A program made the translations under genes and the position numbers. From contig JAQWPG010000010.1 of assembly GCA_029268385.1 (NCBI GenBank), positions 23,912-87,911 on the forward strand: a stretch of 64,000 nt of DNA, in the 5' to 3' direction. Under the pieces are notes generated by a model. That model had not been told where the DNA came from. It did not search any database and worked only from the letters and a program-made list of their open reading frames with translations. This document shows positions 20,236 to 32,887 of the stretch, piece by piece; within the stretch, counting starts at the first letter, position 1, and each line of letters opens with the position of its first letter. This DNA comes from Gammaproteobacteria bacterium. GTDB lineage: Bacteria; Pseudomonadota; Gammaproteobacteria; Poriferisulfidales; GCA-002705445.

Positions 20236-21575
20236 AATGTTTTTAGCTTATCGTTAATATAATTTTTTATTTGCAAACTCATATTATCAACAATTTTATC
20301 TTCCTTAGCTTCAACCATAATTCTTATGCAGTTTTCTGTTCCAGATTTTCTAATTATCACTCTCAATTTTTTACTTAAAAATTTATCTGAAGCTTCCTTA
20401 ATTGCAATCTTAATAATATTGTCTGATAAATTTCTATTAAAGAAAATATTAGTTATTTTTTGCGGGTATTTTACTAATATTTTATTTTCATTTTTTTTTC
20501 TTAGAATATCAGAATAGTGTAAAAATTGTAAGGCAGCAACTATCGAATCACCTGATGTAGAGTGATTGAGCATTAATATATGCCCTGATGTCTCACCCCC
20601 AATATTATAATTATTTTCCTTCATTTTTTGGAGAACGAACTTATCACCGACATTTGATCTTATAAAATCAATGCCTTCATTTTTCAAATAATCTTCTAAA
20701 GCAAAATTAGTCATTGTAGTTCCTACTACACCAGGGACCTCTTCGTTATTAAATTTTTTCCCTCTAATAATTGTATAAAGAATATCGTCTCCATCATAAA
20801 TATTATTATTTTTATCTATAATTGCTATTCTATCTCCATCACCATCCATAGATATTCCATATGACGAGCCATCTTTATTTATTTGTGCTGGCAAATTTTC
20901 CAAGTAAGTAGATCCACATTTATCATTTATATTTTTTCCGTTAGGATTATCGTTATAGCTAGTTATTTTATATCCAGCTTTTTCAAAAGCATTTTTTGCA
21001 ATTATGTAGTTTGCTCCATTGGCCAAATCTAGCGTTAATTTCATTTTAAGATTATTTTTTGTATTTAGCGTGCTTAGACAAGAATTAATATATTCATTTT
21101 TTACCTCATTAGAAACATCTTTTGGCTCATAACTATTATCTTTACATGTGTAATTTTGAGCTGATAGTTTTTCTATGTAATTTTCAATGTAATTTTCATC
21201 TTCATGATTAATCTTATAACCATCTTTATTAAAGATTTTAATTCCGTTGTCCTGATATAAATTATGAGATGCGCTAATTACAATTCCAAGATCATAATTA
21301 TTTTTTTTTGTATAAAATGCGATTGCTGGAGTAGGGACTATTCCGGCATTACTGAGCTTGCAGCCTTCGTTGCTCATACCCAATGATATTAGCCTAATAA
21401 TTTTTTCACAAGACTCTCTAGTATCGCATCCAAAGATTACACTTTTTTTACTTTCTTTGGATTTAAGAAGAGATTTTGCAATTGCAGCCCCCAAAAGCAC
21501 AAAGAAGTTCTTTGTTAAAGGTGCTTTTCCGAACTCACCACGGATTCCATCTGTGCCAAAGTACCGCTTAGACAC
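20232..21575 (-). CDS. glmM: Phosphoglucosamine mutase
   Basis: 447 residues. Converts glucosamine-6-phosphate to glucosamine-1-phosphate on the way to UDP-GlcNAc. It opens with RYFGTDGIRGEFG, has the phosphoserine loop ISASHN (Ser near 103), the metal site MDGDGDR and the C-terminal phosphate-binding RKSGTENCIRIMVE. The start codon is GTG; it follows the ftsH stop after 8 bases with no strong ribosome binding site, so coupling to ftsH is likely. folP, usually between ftsH and glmM, is absent. Confidence 0.96.
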   Translation of the reverse strand: MSKRYFGTDGIRGEFGKAPLTKNFFVLLGAAIAKSLLKSKESKKSVIFGCDTRESCEKIIRLISLGMSNEGCKLSNAGIVPTPAIAFYTKKNNYDLGIVISASHNLYQDNGIKIFNKDGYKINHEDENYIENYIEKLSAQNYTCKDNSYEPKDVSNEVKNEYINSCLSTLNTKNNLKMKLTLDLANGANYIIAKNAFEKAGYKITSYNDNPNGKNINDKCGSTYLENLPAQINKDGSSYGISMDGDGDRIAIIDKNNNIYDGDDILYTIIRGKKFNNEEVPGVVGTTMTNFALEDYLKNEGIDFIRSNVGDKFVLQKMKENNYNIGGETSGHILMLNHSTSGDSIVAALQFLHYSDILRKKNENKILVKYPQKITNIFFNRNLSDNIIKIAIKEASDKFLSKKLRVIIRKSGTENCIRIMVEAKEDKIVDNMSLQIKNYINDKLKTL

Positions 21576-21583
21576 AATATTTG

Positions 21584-23500
21584 TTAGTGATTGCTTGCTG
21601 GATCAGAAAAACCTGATTCTTTAATATCACTACTGTTAGAAGAAGATTTGTCATCATCATCATTTTTATCATCCCATCCTTTTGGTGGGCGAGGTTTGAT
21701 TCCAGCCATAATATCATCAATCTGGTCTTTATCTATAGTTTCATATGTCATTAATGCATCTGTCATTGCGTGCAACTTATCCATATTATCTTTAATCATT
21801 TTTGTGGCTGCAGAATACGACTTATTAATTAATAACCTAACTTCAGAATCTATATCGTTTGCAGTATCATCTGACATAGTTTTTGTCTGTGTTACTGAAC
21901 GACCTAGAAAAACTTCACCCTCGTCATCTGAGTAGGACATTGGGCCCATTTTTTCAGACAAGCCCCACTTGGTAACCATATTTTTTGCAATCTCGGTAGC
22001 TCTCTCTATATCGTTAGATGCCCCAGTGGTTACCTTGTCTTTTCCATAAATTAATTCTTCTGCAATTCTTCCGCCGTATAGAGTACATATTTGACTTTCT
22101 AGTCTTTGTTTATTATTACTATACCTATCGTCTTCAGGTAGAAACATTGTTACCCCTAAAGCTCTTCCTCTTGGAATAATTGTTACTTTGTGAACTGGAT
22201 CATGTTCGGGCACTAATCTTCCAACAATCGCATGTCCAGACTCATGATATGCAGTAAGTTTCTTTTCATCTTCACTCATTACCATTGATTTTCTCTCGGC
22301 ACCCATCATAATTTTATCTTTAGCTAGCTCAAATTCATTCATACCAACTTTAGTATTGTTAGCCCTAGCGGAAAATAATGCCGCCTCATTTACTAGATTA
22401 GCTAAGTCTGCGCCAGAAAAACCAGGAGTTCCTCTTGCGATAATTGATGGCACAACATCATCTGCAATTGGTACTTTTCTCATATGAACTTTAAGTATTT
22501 GTTCTCTTCCCCTGATATCAGGAAGAGGAACCACTACTTGTCTGTCAAACCTTCCTGGGCGAAGTAGTGCTGGATCTAAAACGTCGGGCCTGTTAGTTGC
22601 TGCTATAACTATTGTTCCCTCGTGACCTTCAAATCCATCCATCTCAACTAATAACTGGTTTAAAGTTTGTTCTCTTTCATCATGCCCGCCACCAACTCCT
22701 GCCCCTCTATGTCTTCCAACAGCATCAATTTCGTCAATGAAAATAATACAAGGTGCGTGTTTTGTGGCCTGAGCAAACATATCTCTTACTCTCGATGCTC
22801 CAACACCCACAAACATTTCAACAAAATCTGATCCAGAAATTGTAAAAAATGGAACTTTTGCTTCTCCAGCAATAGCTCTCGCCAATAGAGTTTTTCCTGT
22901 TCCTGGTGAGCCAACCATTAATACGCCTTTTGGAATTTTTCCACCAAGCTTTTGAAATTTTGATGGGTCTTTTAAAAAATCAACCAGTTCTTCCACTTCT
23001 TCCTTAGCTTCCTCTACACCAGCAACATCTGCAAAAGTTACTTTATTCTGCTCTTCTGTCATCATCTTAGCTTTACTTTTCCCAAATGACATGGCTCCTT
23101 TGCCACCTGACCCACCTTGCATTTGCCTCATAAAGAACAACCAGACTCCTATAAGAAGCAACATGTGGAACCATTGTATTAAAATTTGTAAAAACAATGA
23201 TGGTTTTGCTGGGGGCTCGGTAAGAATTTCAATATTATTAGATAATAGGTCATCAACTAGTTTGGGGTCATTTAAACCATAAGTTAAAAAGCTTGTTCCG
23301 TTCTTGTATGTTCCGGATATTGTTTTTCCATCAGCTTCGATTAGAACGCTTTCTATTTGATTGTCTTTTACCTGATTAATAAATTCTGAATACGAAAGGT
23401 TTGTAGAACTCTCTTTTTGTGGTGCAAAATTATTAAACACTGACATAATTACTACAGCAATCACTATCCACACCAACATATTTTTTAACATATCATTCAT
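21584..23500 (-). CDS. ftsH: ATP-dependent zinc metalloprotease FtsH
   Basis: 638 residues. Two membrane helices (about 6-25 and 100-124) flank a periplasmic domain, followed by the AAA+ module with Walker A GSPGTGKT (197-204), Walker [12 protein letters not shown] and the arginine-finger region RPGRFDR. The zinc protease site is HESGH (419-423). It degrades membrane and short-lived cytosolic proteins, such as LpxC or sigma-32 in relatives. The C-terminus is Asp/Ser-rich. It follows rlmE by 5 bases. Confidence 0.98.
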   Translation of the reverse strand: MNDMLKNMLVWIVIAVVIMSVFNNFAPQKESSTNLSYSEFINQVKDNQIESVLIEADGKTISGTYKNGTSFLTYGLNDPKLVDDLLSNNIEILTEPPAKPSLFLQILIQWFHMLLLIGVWLFFMRQMQGGSGGKGAMSFGKSKAKMMTEEQNKVTFADVAGVEEAKEEVEELVDFLKDPSKFQKLGGKIPKGVLMVGSPGTGKTLLARAIAGEAKVPFFTISGSDFVEMFVGVGASRVRDMFAQATKHAPCIIFIDEIDAVGRHRGAGVGGGHDEREQTLNQLLVEMDGFEGHEGTIVIAATNRPDVLDPALLRPGRFDRQVVVPLPDIRGREQILKVHMRKVPIADDVVPSIIARGTPGFSGADLANLVNEAALFSARANNTKVGMNEFELAKDKIMMGAERKSMVMSEDEKKLTAYHESGHAIVGRLVPEHDPVHKVTIIPRGRALGVTMFLPEDDRYSNNKQRLESQICTLYGGRIAEELIYGKDKVTTGASNDIERATEIAKNMVTKWGLSEKMGPMSYSDDEGEVFLGRSVTQTKTMSDDTANDIDSEVRLLINKSYSAATKMIKDNMDKLHAMTDALMTYETIDKDQIDDIMAGIKPRPPKGWDDKNDDDDKSSSNSSDIKESGFSDPASNH

Positions 23501-23505
23501 AATTA

Positions 23506-24129
23506 TTAATCCTGCGTTATTAATTCGTTTTTTAAATTAGTTGCCAACATATATATTTCTCTACTATTCGATCTCGAAGCCTTTGGTTTAATTATCCTAA
23601 CTTTATCAAAATGTCCTCTAATCTCTCTCAAATAATCGTCAGTTCCTTTCCCCTGAAATAATTTTATAAGCAAATTTCCAGAGTTATTAAGTACATTTAA
23701 TGCTATCTCGACAACCATATCAGCTAAATTTAACATTGCTGGAACATCTGCACTCTCTATACCACTTATATTAGGGGCAATATCTGACATTACAAGGTCA
23801 ATTTTATCGAAACTGTCGTTTTTTAGATAATTATCCGAAAAATCTTCTATATCTGATTGTACAAAATTTACATTTTCCAAATCTTCCATATAGAGAAGAT
23901 CAATAGCAAGAATTTCTATATTTTTATGTTTTTGAGAAGCATATTGGCTCCATCCACCCGGAGCGCTCCCAAGATCTAAAATTCTTGAGTTAGCTTTTAT
24001 TAAATTATACTTTTCATCTATTTCTTTTAATTTAAATACTGCTCTTGATCGCCAATTTTCTTTATTGGCAAGTTTGACAAATTCGTCATTTATATGATTT
24101 TTATACCATTTTGAAGATTTTTTACTCAT
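23506..24129 (-). CDS. rlmE: 23S rRNA 2'-O-ribose U2552 methyltransferase RlmE (FtsJ)
   Basis: 207 residues. The SAM-binding motif [15 protein letters not shown] is near residue 49; the catalytic K-D-K-E set is represented by the N-terminal [21 protein letters not shown] and [10 protein letters not shown]. It methylates the ribosomal A-loop. The start overlaps the end of greA by 8 bases. The small RNA-binding protein gene yhbY, often near here in relatives, is not present. Confidence 0.95.
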   Translation of the reverse strand: MSKKSSKWYKNHINDEFVKLANKENWRSRAVFKLKEIDEKYNLIKANSRILDLGSAPGGWSQYASQKHKNIEILAIDLLYMEDLENVNFVQSDIEDFSDNYLKNDSFDKIDLVMSDIAPNISGIESADVPAMLNLADMVVEIALNVLNNSGNLLIKLFQGKGTDDYLREIRGHFDKVRIIKPKASRSNSREIYMLATNLKNELITQD

Positions 24130-24595
24130 AAGATATGTTTAATATCTCAAATTCTTTTTTTCCACTTGGAGTCTCCACGGACGCAACATCGTTTTCCTCT
24201 TTACCAATTAGAGCTCTTGCTATAGGTGAGTTAATAGAAATCATGCTTTTTTTAATATCAGCTTCATCATCACCAACAATTGAATATGTAATTTCTTTTT
24301 CGTTGTCAAAATCAAAAAGAATTACGGTAGCACTAAAAACAACCTTGCTTGATGTTATTTTTTTAGGGTCAACAATCTCTGCATTAGAAAGCTTTAGTTT
24401 AATATCTTTAATTCTTCCTTCCACAAAACTTTGTTGTTCTCTAGCCGCATGATATTCTGCGTTTTCTTTTAAGTCACCATGCTCTCTTGCTACAGAGATA
24501 GAATCTATTATTTTTGGTCTTTCTACATTTGTAAGAAAATCTAGCTCGTCTCTAAGCTTTTTTTGACCGTTTACTGTTATTGGAAATTTATCCAT
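24122..24595 (-). CDS. greA: Transcription elongation factor GreA
   Basis: 157 residues. The N-terminal coiled coil holds the acidic tip ([20 protein letters not shown], Asp/Glu placed in the polymerase secondary channel), and the C-terminal FKBP-like domain contains [20 protein letters not shown]. It rescues backtracked RNA polymerase by stimulating transcript cleavage. It follows carB after 27 bases. Confidence 0.97.
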   Translation of the reverse strand: MDKFPITVNGQKKLRDELDFLTNVERPKIIDSISVAREHGDLKENAEYHAAREQQSFVEGRIKDIKLKLSNAEIVDPKKITSSKVVFSATVILFDFDNEKEITYSIVGDDEADIKKSMISINSPIARALIGKEENDVASVETPSGKKEFEILNISYE

Positions 24596-24622
24596 GCATT
24601 AATTATGAAGATGATGTGGTTT

Positions 24623-27600
24623 TTACGCAAGCTTAAAAATATCTTGGAGTTTATACACACTAAGATTCTTAGAGTAGGATATTGCGTCAACTAATGCATT
24701 AGCGCCTGCCACTGTCGTTGTATAGCAAACTTTATATTGCAATGCTTCTCTTCTTATCAAATATGAATCTGTTATAGCTTGCTTTGTTTGAGTTGTGTTT
24801 ATTATTAAGTCTATCTGATTGTTCTTAATCATATCAACTATGTGTGTTCTTCCCTCTCTTACTTTATTAACTCTTTTGCATTCTACGTTATTTTTATTTA
24901 AAAATTTTTGTGTTCCTTCTGTTGCGATCAAGCTAAATTTTAACTTTATAAGTTTTTTGGCAACATCAATAATGTATTTTTTATCTTCATTTTTTACGCT
25001 TATAAAAGCGGTTCCTTTTTCAGGAATTATTACATTAGTTGCGATTTGAGATTTAGCAAAAGCTTCACCGAAATTTTTTCCAATACCCATGACTTCGCCA
25101 GTTGATTTCATTTCTGGACCTAAAATTGGATCAACGCCCGGGAATTTTAAAAAAGGAAAAACTACTTCTTTAACAAAGCAAAGTTTGTGCTTGATATTCT
25201 TGGGTAGTTTTTGCTTTTTAATACTTACTCCAAGCATACATTTAGCTGCTATTTTTGCAACAGATATACCTATAGATTTAGAAACAAATGGAATTGTCCT
25301 TGATGCTCTAGGATTAACTTCAATAACAAATATATTTTTATCTTTTATTGCAAACTGAACATTCATTAGTCCTTTTACATCTAGTTTATTCGCCATCTTT
25401 ATAGTGATTTCTTTGATTAATTTTATTTGCACTTTACTTATTGAATAAGTTGGTATTGAGCATGCGGAATCTCCAGAATGAACGCCCGCCTCTTCAATAT
25501 GCTGCATTATTCCAGCTATGAAAACATCGCCCTTAAGATCTCGAACAGCATCGACATCTATTTCAATTGCTTCATTCAAAAACTTATCTATTAATACTGG
25601 TGCATCATTAGATACTCTTACAGCCTCAGTTATATATTTTTTAAGCTCTTTTGGCTCATATATAACTTCCATGGCTCTTCCACCTAAAACATATGATGGT
25701 CTAACAATTATTGGATAACCAATTTTTTCAGCTTCTTCAAGTGCTTGTTTTTTATTTCTTGCCGTACTGTTTGCAGGTTGGAGAACATCTATGTCTTTTA
25801 ATATATTTTTAAATTTCTCTCTATCTTCAGCAGCATCAATAGATTCAGAAGAGGTTCCTATAACTGGCACTCCGAATTTAGTTAAATCATTAACTAATTT
25901 TAACGGTGTTTGCCCGCCGTATTGAACGATAACCCCGTCTGGTTTTTCTATATCTACAATATTCAAGACGCTTTCAAGAGTTATAGGTTCAAAATACAAT
26001 CTGTCTGAAGTATCATAATCTGTCGAAACAGTTTCTGGGTTACAATTAATCATTATTGTTTCAAAACCCAACTCTTGTGCAGCTTTTGAAGCGTGTACAC
26101 AACAATAATCAAACTCTATACCCTGCCCAATTCTATTAGGACCACTACCAATTACAATAATCTTTTTATTATTTGAAGGAGATGATTCGCAAAACTGCTC
26201 ATATGAAGAATATAAATATGACGTTGTGGTAGGAAATTCCGCGGCGCATGTGTCTACTCTTTTGTAAACTGGTTTGATATTATTTTTTATTCTTTTTTTT
26301 CTAACCACATGTTGAGTGGTGCTCATGAGGTTTGCAATTTTAATATCCGAGAAACCTTTTTTCTTATAAAACAAAAGATCTTTTGATGATAAATCTTTAA
26401 TCTTTTTACATGATATTGCTTTTTCTATTTCGATCAAATCATATATTTGCTCTAAAAACCATGGATCTATACTCGAAATTTTGTGCACTTCAGCGACTGT
26501 ATATTTTTTTCGAAATGCTTCTGCTACATATAATATTCTACTTGGTCCTGGTTCCTTCAACTCATATTCAAATTTAAAGTCATCCATTTCTTTAAATTCT
26601 TCTAGTTTATCAAGTCCGCTTATGTCTAACTCTAAACTTGATAATGCTTTTTGTAATGATTCTTGAAAATTTCTTCCAATCGACATTACTTCTCCAACTG
26701 ATTTCATTTGAGTTGTTAATCTATTGTTTGCATTTGGAAACTTTTCAAAAGCAAATCTAGGAATTTTTGTTACTACATAGTCAATAGTTGGCTCGAACGA
26801 TGCTGGTGTAGCGCCCCCAGTTATTTCATTTTTTAATTCATCTAACGAATATCCCACTGCAAGTTTTGCGGCAATTTTAGCAATTGGAAAACCAGTTGCT
26901 TTCGAAGCTAACGCTGAAGATCTTGAAACTCTTGGATTCATTTCTATGACAACTAACTTTCCATTTTCTGGATTTACAGCAAATTGAACATTTGATCCAC
27001 CAGTATCAACGCCTATCTTTCGTAGAATTGCAATAGATGCATTTCTCATGATTTGATATTCTTTATCTGTAAGCGTTTGCGCAGGGGCTACTGTGATTGA
27101 GTCCCCAGTGTGAACGCCCATTGGGTCAAAGTTTTCTATAGCACATATAATTATACAATTATCATTAGAATCTCTAACAACCTCCATCTCATATTCTTTC
27201 CAACCCAGTAAAGACTCCTCTAAAAGAATCTCTGTTGTTGGAGATACGTCAAGCCCTCTTTTTGATATTTCAATAAATTCTTCCATATTATATGCTATGC
27301 CTCCACCGCTACCTCCAAGTGTAAACGATGGCCTTATAATAATTGGGAAACCTATTTCTTTTTGCTTATTGATAGCTTCGTTGATTTCGCCCACGACAAA
27401 AGACTTTGCGCTATCTAAATTGATTTCTTTCATTGCTTCTTTAAATTGAGCTCTATCTTCGGCTAAGTCGATTGCTTTTTTTGAAGCTCCAATCATCTCA
27501 ACATTATATTTTTTTAAGATACCCAACCTATCTAAATCTAATGCGCAATTTAATGCAGTTTGCCCGCCCATAGTTGGCAAAATTGCATCTGGCTTTTCTA

Positions 27601-27838
27601 TCTTAATAATTTTTTCTACAATTGAGTGATTAATAGGCTCGATGTAAGTTGCATCAGCCATTTCTGGATCAGTCATTATTGTCGCTACATTTGAATTAAC
27701 TAAAATAACTGAATAACCTTCTTCTTTTAAGGCTTTACAAGCTTGCACACCAGAGTAATCAAATTCACATGCTTGACCAATAACAATTGGCCCAGCTCCC
27801 AAGATTAATATTTTTTTAATATCATTTCTTTTTGGCAT
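24623..27838 (-). CDS. carB: Carbamoyl-phosphate synthase large subunit
   Basis: 1071 residues. Two homologous ATP-grasp halves are visible, each opening with a nucleotide-binding motif ([20 protein letters not shown] near 10; [19 protein letters not shown] near 560) and having [16 protein letters not shown] and [16 protein letters not shown]. The C-terminal MGS-like allosteric domain begins about residue 940. It makes carbamoyl phosphate for arginine and pyrimidines. It overlaps carA by 17 bases. Confidence 0.98.
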   Translation of the reverse strand: MPKRNDIKKILILGAGPIVIGQACEFDYSGVQACKALKEEGYSVILVNSNVATIMTDPEMADATYIEPINHSIVEKIIKIEKPDAILPTMGGQTALNCALDLDRLGILKKYNVEMIGASKKAIDLAEDRAQFKEAMKEINLDSAKSFVVGEINEAINKQKEIGFPIIIRPSFTLGGSGGGIAYNMEEFIEISKRGLDVSPTTEILLEESLLGWKEYEMEVVRDSNDNCIIICAIENFDPMGVHTGDSITVAPAQTLTDKEYQIMRNASIAILRKIGVDTGGSNVQFAVNPENGKLVVIEMNPRVSRSSALASKATGFPIAKIAAKLAVGYSLDELKNEITGGATPASFEPTIDYVVTKIPRFAFEKFPNANNRLTTQMKSVGEVMSIGRNFQESLQKALSSLELDISGLDKLEEFKEMDDFKFEYELKEPGPSRILYVAEAFRKKYTVAEVHKISSIDPWFLEQIYDLIEIEKAISCKKIKDLSSKDLLFYKKKGFSDIKIANLMSTTQHVVRKKRIKNNIKPVYKRVDTCAAEFPTTTSYLYSSYEQFCESSPSNNKKIIVIGSGPNRIGQGIEFDYCCVHASKAAQELGFETIMINCNPETVSTDYDTSDRLYFEPITLESVLNIVDIEKPDGVIVQYGGQTPLKLVNDLTKFGVPVIGTSSESIDAAEDREKFKNILKDIDVLQPANSTARNKKQALEEAEKIGYPIIVRPSYVLGGRAMEVIYEPKELKKYITEAVRVSNDAPVLIDKFLNEAIEIDVDAVRDLKGDVFIAGIMQHIEEAGVHSGDSACSIPTYSISKVQIKLIKEITIKMANKLDVKGLMNVQFAIKDKNIFVIEVNPRASRTIPFVSKSIGISVAKIAAKCMLGVSIKKQKLPKNIKHKLCFVKEVVFPFLKFPGVDPILGPEMKSTGEVMGIGKNFGEAFAKSQIATNVIIPEKGTAFISVKNEDKKYIIDVAKKLIKLKFSLIATEGTQKFLNKNNVECKRVNKVREGRTHIVDMIKNNQIDLIINTTQTKQAITDSYLIRREALQYKVCYTTTVAGANALVDAISYSKNLSVYKLQDIFKLA

Positions 27839-28955
27839 TTATACTCTTCTTCATAAAATTAATAAAATCTTTAAATAAATAATTAACATCTTGTGGTCCT
27901 GGGCACGCCTCTGGATGGCCTTGAAAACTAAATATTGGAAATTTTTTATGCTTTATTCCTTGTATAGTATTATCAAATAACGATCTATGAGTAACCACAA
28001 ATGATTTTGGCAAAGATTTTTCATCAACCACAAATCCGTGATTTTGGCTAGTAATCATAACCTTGCCGGTTTTTAAATCTATTACCGGATGGTTTGCCCC
28101 ATGATGACCATACTTCATTTTTTCTGTTTTTGCTCCGCTTGCTAAAGAAATTAATTGATGGCCTAAACAAATTCCAAATATAGGAATACTGTATTCAAAA
28201 AGCTCTTTAATTGTTTTTATTGCAAACTCACATGGTTCTGGGTCTCCCGGACCATTTGATAAAAATATTCCATTTGGTTTTAAAGATAAAATTTCATCTG
28301 CTGTTGTTTTTGCTGGAACTACTTCAACCTCACAATCCATAGAATTTAAAATACGAAGTATATTTTTTTTAACTCCAAAATCGTAAGCAACCACTTTAAG
28401 CTTTTTCTTGCCGGAAGACTTTCTATCACAATGCTGAAAAATATTTTCATTAAATACATACTTCTTTTTTGAAGAGACTTTTGATGCAAGTTCAGAACCA
28501 ATAATTCCTGAATATCTAGCTAACTCTTTTTTAGTTTTTTTTATATCTTTTTCATTGTGAATAATGCATGCGTTCATAGCGCCTTTATTTCTTATAATAG
28601 AAGCTATATATCTAGTATCTAAATCTGCTATACAAACTATTTTCTTTTCTTTTAAGTAATCCAAGAAATCTATTTTTGATCTCCAGTTAGAGGATTTAGT
28701 TGGCACCTCACTTAACACTAATCCACTTACATAGGATGAATTTGATTCTTCATCATCTTTATTAATACCAACATTACCTATATGGGGGTAAGTAAAAGTG
28801 ATTATTTGATTTTTATATGAAGGATCTGAGACAACTTCTTGGTATCCGGTCATCGCTGTATTAAAAACTATTTCACCATATGAGTCTGCTTTATAACCAA
28901 CTGATTGACCGTAAAAAATTTCTTCGTTCTCTAAGATTAAAATTGCTTGTTGCAA
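27822..28955 (-). CDS. carA: Carbamoyl-phosphate synthase small (glutaminase) subunit
   Basis: 377 residues. The class-I glutamine amidotransferase domain in the C-terminal half contains the nucleophile elbow GICLGHQ and the His-Glu pair in [11 protein letters not shown]; the N-terminal half is the CPSase-specific domain. It releases ammonia from glutamine for CarB. The start is TTG (28955) with AGGA 8 bases upstream and no alternative in frame. 39 bases separate it from dapB. Confidence 0.97.
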   Translation of the reverse strand: MQQAILILENEEIFYGQSVGYKADSYGEIVFNTAMTGYQEVVSDPSYKNQIITFTYPHIGNVGINKDDEESNSSYVSGLVLSEVPTKSSNWRSKIDFLDYLKEKKIVCIADLDTRYIASIIRNKGAMNACIIHNEKDIKKTKKELARYSGIIGSELASKVSSKKKYVFNENIFQHCDRKSSGKKKLKVVAYDFGVKKNILRILNSMDCEVEVVPAKTTADEILSLKPNGIFLSNGPGDPEPCEFAIKTIKELFEYSIPIFGICLGHQLISLASGAKTEKMKYGHHGANHPVIDLKTGKVMITSQNHGFVVDEKSLPKSFVVTHRSLFDNTIQGIKHKKFPIFSFQGHPEACPGPQDVNYLFKDFINFMKKSINAKKK

Positions 28956-28994
28956 AAGTGTTTCCTATTAATTGTTTAATTTAATCAACGCGGT

Positions 28995-29729
28995 TTATAA
29001 TGAAAGCGCGTCACTCATTGTATACAACCCTTTATCTTTGTTAGAGATCCATCTTGATGCTAAAATCGCACCTTCGGCAAAAATTTTCCTATCAAAACTT
29101 CTGTGGTTTATTTCTATAGATTCATTTTCTAAAGTGAATTTAACCATATGATCTCCAACGACATTACCTACTCTCAAGCAATGATGCTTAACATCTTTTT
29201 TATTAACAAGATTATTTTTAATAGCATCTTCAAATGCTAGGGAAGTTCCTGACGGCATATCAACTTTATGTTTATGGTGATGCTCAATAATATCAATATC
29301 TGATATATCTCCAATAGAAGATGAAATATTTTCAACTATTTTTAAACATAAATTTATACCTATACTCATATTTGAAGCTTTTAAGATTGATATTTTTTTA
29401 CTAGCATTTTCTATTTTTTTAATTTGCTCTTTAGAAAAACCAGTAGTACCAATAACTATTTTTTTATTATTTGTTACACATGCCTGTAAAATTTTCATAG
29501 AGTATTCTGGCCTTGTAAAGTCAATACATACATCACAGTCAGAAACTGCCTGTTCTAAATCTTCAGAAATTATTTTGTTATCTAAGCTTGATAGACTTTC
29601 AATAGATTTTGATTGATCTCTAACAACACCTGATGATAGCCTCATATTAGATGCATCTAATAAGACTAGTTTTGCTATCTCAATTCCCATTTTTCCAGAA
29701 ATTCCAGGTATGCAAACATTTATAGGCAT
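28995..29729 (-). CDS. dapB: 4-hydroxy-tetrahydrodipicolinate reductase
   Basis: 244 residues, somewhat shorter than E. coli DapB (about 273). The N-terminal Rossmann motif is CIPGISGKMG, cofactor contacts are in VIGTTGFS, and the substrate site is EHHHKHKVDMPSGTS with catalytic His and Lys. It catalyses an early lysine/meso-diaminopimelate step. The gene lies between dnaJ and carA as in Pseudomonas. The 68 bases before it hold an AT-only inverted repeat (29792-29813) that might weakly terminate dnaJ transcripts. Confidence 0.96.
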   Translation of the reverse strand: MPINVCIPGISGKMGIEIAKLVLLDASNMRLSSGVVRDQSKSIESLSSLDNKIISEDLEQAVSDCDVCIDFTRPEYSMKILQACVTNNKKIVIGTTGFSKEQIKKIENASKKISILKASNMSIGINLCLKIVENISSSIGDISDIDIIEHHHKHKVDMPSGTSLAFEDAIKNNLVNKKDVKHHCLRVGNVVGDHMVKFTLENESIEINHRSFDRKIFAEGAILASRWISNKDKGLYTMSDALSL

Positions 29730-29797
29730 TATTAGTCTGTGATTATTAAAATTACATTATATTAACATAGAGTTTGGTTAGGGCTAAAAGAAAATTT

Positions 29798-30910
29798 CTA
29801 TTTAAAGAAATTTTTTACCCCATCAATCCAAGATTCTGACTTTGGGCTATGTTTTTTCTTACTATTCTTGAGTTTATCATCAAACTGAGATAATAAATTT
29901 TTCTGTTCTTCAGATAAGTTAACGGGCGTTTCAATTTGTACAGAGCACATTAGATCACCTACCCCACCACCTCTTACTGACTTAACTCCTTTTCCCTTTA
30001 ATCTAAAATATTTGCCTGTTTGAGTGCCGGGAGGAATATCAATAGATACTTTATTGTTGCTTAATGTTGGTATTTCTATTTCAGATCCTAATGCCGCTTC
30101 GGCAAAAGATAGAGGTATCTCACAGTATAAGTTTGTACCATCTCGTTTAAAGATTGAATGTTTTAATAGATTAATTCTTATAAATAAATCACCTGGAGGT
30201 CCTTGATTAATTCCCGCCTCACCTTTTCCTGCTAATCTAACTCTATCTCCATTATCAACTCCAGCAGGTACAGAAACTGAAATTTCTTTATTAATATCCA
30301 TTGCGCCACTTCCATAGCATTTAGAGCATGGATTTGATATGACGGTTCCTTTGCCTGCGCATGTTGGGCAGGTTTGCTGAATTGTAAAAAAACCTTGTTG
30401 AGCTCTTACTTGTCCAACACCATTGCACATAGAGCATGAGACTGGCTTAGACCCTGATTTTGCTCCTGAACCATTACATGAATCACACGAATCTTTTGTT
30501 TTAATATTTATTGACTTCTCAATACCGAAAGCTGCTTCTTCTAGTGTTAAACTTAACTCGTATTCTAGATCTGCGCCTTTATATCTTTGAGATGCGCCTC
30601 TAGATTGATTACCACCAAAGATATCGCCAAAAATATCCTCGAAAACGTCACCAAAACCTGAAGTATTAAAACCTCCGCTAGGTCCACCGCCTCCACCAAA
30701 ATCAGTTGTGCCATATTGGTCATACATTGATTTTTTTTGCGGATCAGAAAGCACATCATAAGCTTCCTTGGCTTCCTTAAATTTTTCTCCAGCTACTTTG
30801 TCATTTCCAGTTCTATCTGGGTGATATTTCATAGCTTTTTTTTTAAAAGCTTTTTTTATTTCACCACCAGATGCTCCCTTACTAAGACCTAAAACTTCGT
30901 AGTAATCCAT
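29798..30910 (-). CDS. dnaJ: Chaperone protein DnaJ
   Basis: 370 residues. The J domain (1-70) has the HPD motif in MKYHPDRTGN, followed by a Gly/Phe-rich linker (about 75-110). Four CxxCxGxG zinc motifs occupy about residues 140-205, and the C-terminal substrate-binding and dimerisation domain follows. It delivers clients to DnaK and stimulates its ATPase. Third in the order grpE, dnaK, dnaJ, 23 bases after dnaK. Confidence 0.98.
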   Translation of the reverse strand: MDYYEVLGLSKGASGGEIKKAFKKKAMKYHPDRTGNDKVAGEKFKEAKEAYDVLSDPQKKSMYDQYGTTDFGGGGGPSGGFNTSGFGDVFEDIFGDIFGGNQSRGASQRYKGADLEYELSLTLEEAAFGIEKSINIKTKDSCDSCNGSGAKSGSKPVSCSMCNGVGQVRAQQGFFTIQQTCPTCAGKGTVISNPCSKCYGSGAMDINKEISVSVPAGVDNGDRVRLAGKGEAGINQGPPGDLFIRINLLKHSIFKRDGTNLYCEIPLSFAEAALGSEIEIPTLSNNKVSIDIPPGTQTGKYFRLKGKGVKSVRGGGVGDLMCSVQIETPVNLSEEQKNLLSQFDDKLKNSKKKHSPKSESWIDGVKNFFK

Positions 30911-30933
30911 ATCTGCTCAATTATATTCTTTGA

Positions 30934-32865
30934 TTATTTTTTATCGTCATTAACTTCTTTGTACTCTGCATCAACAACATCTGACTCATTGCTTGAATCA
31001 GAATTTGCATCGTTATCAGGCGAACCGTCATTTTGTTTAGCCTTTTCTGCCTGTTCAGCATACATCATTTCAGCCATTTTTGCAGAAGCCTCTGAAAGTT
31101 CTTTAATACAATTCTCAATAGAATCCTTATCTTCGGTTTTCAAAGCTTCAACTAATGCAGCATTTTTTTCCTTGATATTTTTTTGATCATCTTCTGTGAC
31201 TTTTTCCCCAAGTTCCTCTAAGGATTTATTAGTTGCATGCACCAAGGCATCTCCTTGATTTTTTATGCTAACAAGTTCTTGGAATTTTTTATCTTCTTCA
31301 GCGTGCAGCTCTGCATCCTTTACCATTTTTTCAATTTCGTCATCTGACAAACCACTCGATGACTTAATAATTATTGATTGCTCTTTATTAGTTGCTTTAT
31401 CTTTTGCAGAAACATTTAATATTCCGTTTGCATCAATGTCAAAAGTAACTTCAATTTGTGGCATTCCTCTCGGTGCTGGAGGAATATCAGAAAGATTAAA
31501 CTGACCTAAAGATTTATTACCTGAAGCCATATCTCTTTCACCTTGAAGAACATGCACTGTTACTGCAGTTTGATTATCTTCAGCTGTTGAAAATGTCTGG
31601 TTTTGCTTTGTAGGAATAGTCGAGTTTTTCTCTATTAATTTTGTCATAATGCCTCCCATAGTCTCAATTCCAAGAGACAATGGTGTGACATCTAATAACA
31701 ATACATCTGTAACATCCCCAGCTAAAACTCCACCTTGAATAGCTGCTCCAGCAGCCACAGCTTCGTCAGGATTAACATCTTTTCTAGGCTCTTTTCCAAA
31801 ATATTCCTTAACTACTTTTTGAACTAAAGGCATTCTTGTTTGCCCACCAACAAGTATGACGTCATCGATATCGCTTTTAGAAAGCTTTGCATCCTTTAGA
31901 GCGACTTCGCATGGAGTTATAGTTCTCTTTACTAAATCTTCAACCATAGATTCAAATAACGCTCTAGTAATTTTCATATTTAAGTGTTTTGGACCACTTG
32001 CATCAGCAGTAATATAAGGAATATTGATATCAGCTTGTTGACCATTTGATAATTCTATCTTAGCTTTTTCAGATGCATCCTTTAATCTTTGAAGCGCCAA
32101 TGGGTCAGATCTTAAATCAAAACTCTGTTCTTTTTTAAATTCCCCAACTATATGATCTATTAATTTTGAATCAAAATCTTCTCCGCCAAGTTGAGTATCA
32201 CCATTAGTAGATAAAACTTCTATTTGGTTTTCTCCATCAATATCAGATATATCAATTATAGAAACATCAAATGTCCCGCCACCAAGATCATAAACAGCTA
32301 TTTTTTTATCTCCCTTTTTTTGATCAAGGCCATACGCAACTGCTGCTGCTGTTGGCTCGTTAATAATCCTTTGAACATTTAAGCCAGCAATTTTACCCGC
32401 GTCTTTAGTCGCCTGCCTTTGAGAGTCATTAAAATATGCTGGGACAGTAATAACAGCATCTGTAACTTCTGAACCTAAATATTCTTCGGCAGTTTTTTTC
32501 ATTTTCATTAAAACTTTTGCTGATATTTCTGGGAGCGCCATTTTATTATCGTCGATTTGAATCCATACATCACCATTATCTGCCTTAACAATGGAATACG
32601 GTAAAATAGCTTTATCCTTTTGTACTTCTGAGTCAGTAAATTTTCTTCCTATAAATCTCTTTATTGCGTATACAGTTTTTTCTGGGTTTGTTACAGATTG
32701 TCTTTTTGCCGACTGCCCAACCAGGGTTTCCGCATCTGTAAACGCAACTACTGAAGGTGTGGTTCTATCGCCTTCGCTGTTTTCAATAATTTTTGGCCTA
32801 TCACCTTCCATTACTGAAACACATGAATTTGTTGTACCTAAATCAATACCTATAATTTTACCCAT
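30934..32865 (-). CDS. dnaK: Chaperone protein DnaK (Hsp70)
   Basis: 643 residues. Begins [20 protein letters not shown]; the ATPase domain has [15 protein letters not shown] and the interdomain linker [16 protein letters not shown], followed by the substrate-binding domain and a C-terminal lid ending in the acidic EEVD-like tail ([13 protein letters not shown]). A sigma-32-like promoter and a perfect 18-base palindrome precede it, so it probably has its own heat-shock transcript in addition to read-through from grpE. Confidence 0.99.
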   Translation of the reverse strand: MGKIIGIDLGTTNSCVSVMEGDRPKIIENSEGDRTTPSVVAFTDAETLVGQSAKRQSVTNPEKTVYAIKRFIGRKFTDSEVQKDKAILPYSIVKADNGDVWIQIDDNKMALPEISAKVLMKMKKTAEEYLGSEVTDAVITVPAYFNDSQRQATKDAGKIAGLNVQRIINEPTAAAVAYGLDQKKGDKKIAVYDLGGGTFDVSIIDISDIDGENQIEVLSTNGDTQLGGEDFDSKLIDHIVGEFKKEQSFDLRSDPLALQRLKDASEKAKIELSNGQQADINIPYITADASGPKHLNMKITRALFESMVEDLVKRTITPCEVALKDAKLSKSDIDDVILVGGQTRMPLVQKVVKEYFGKEPRKDVNPDEAVAAGAAIQGGVLAGDVTDVLLLDVTPLSLGIETMGGIMTKLIEKNSTIPTKQNQTFSTAEDNQTAVTVHVLQGERDMASGNKSLGQFNLSDIPPAPRGMPQIEVTFDIDANGILNVSAKDKATNKEQSIIIKSSSGLSDDEIEKMVKDAELHAEEDKKFQELVSIKNQGDALVHATNKSLEELGEKVTEDDQKNIKEKNAALVEALKTEDKDSIENCIKELSEASAKMAEMMYAEQAEKAKQNDGSPDNDANSDSSNESDVVDAEYKEVNDDKK

Positions 32866-32887
32866 TTTAAACCTCTTTATTTAGTTA

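Noticed and set aside
29792..29813. Inverted repeat AAATTTC/GAAATTT overlapping the end of dnaJ, considered as a terminator
   Set aside because: Stem is almost all A-T and the following T-run is broken; too weak to call.
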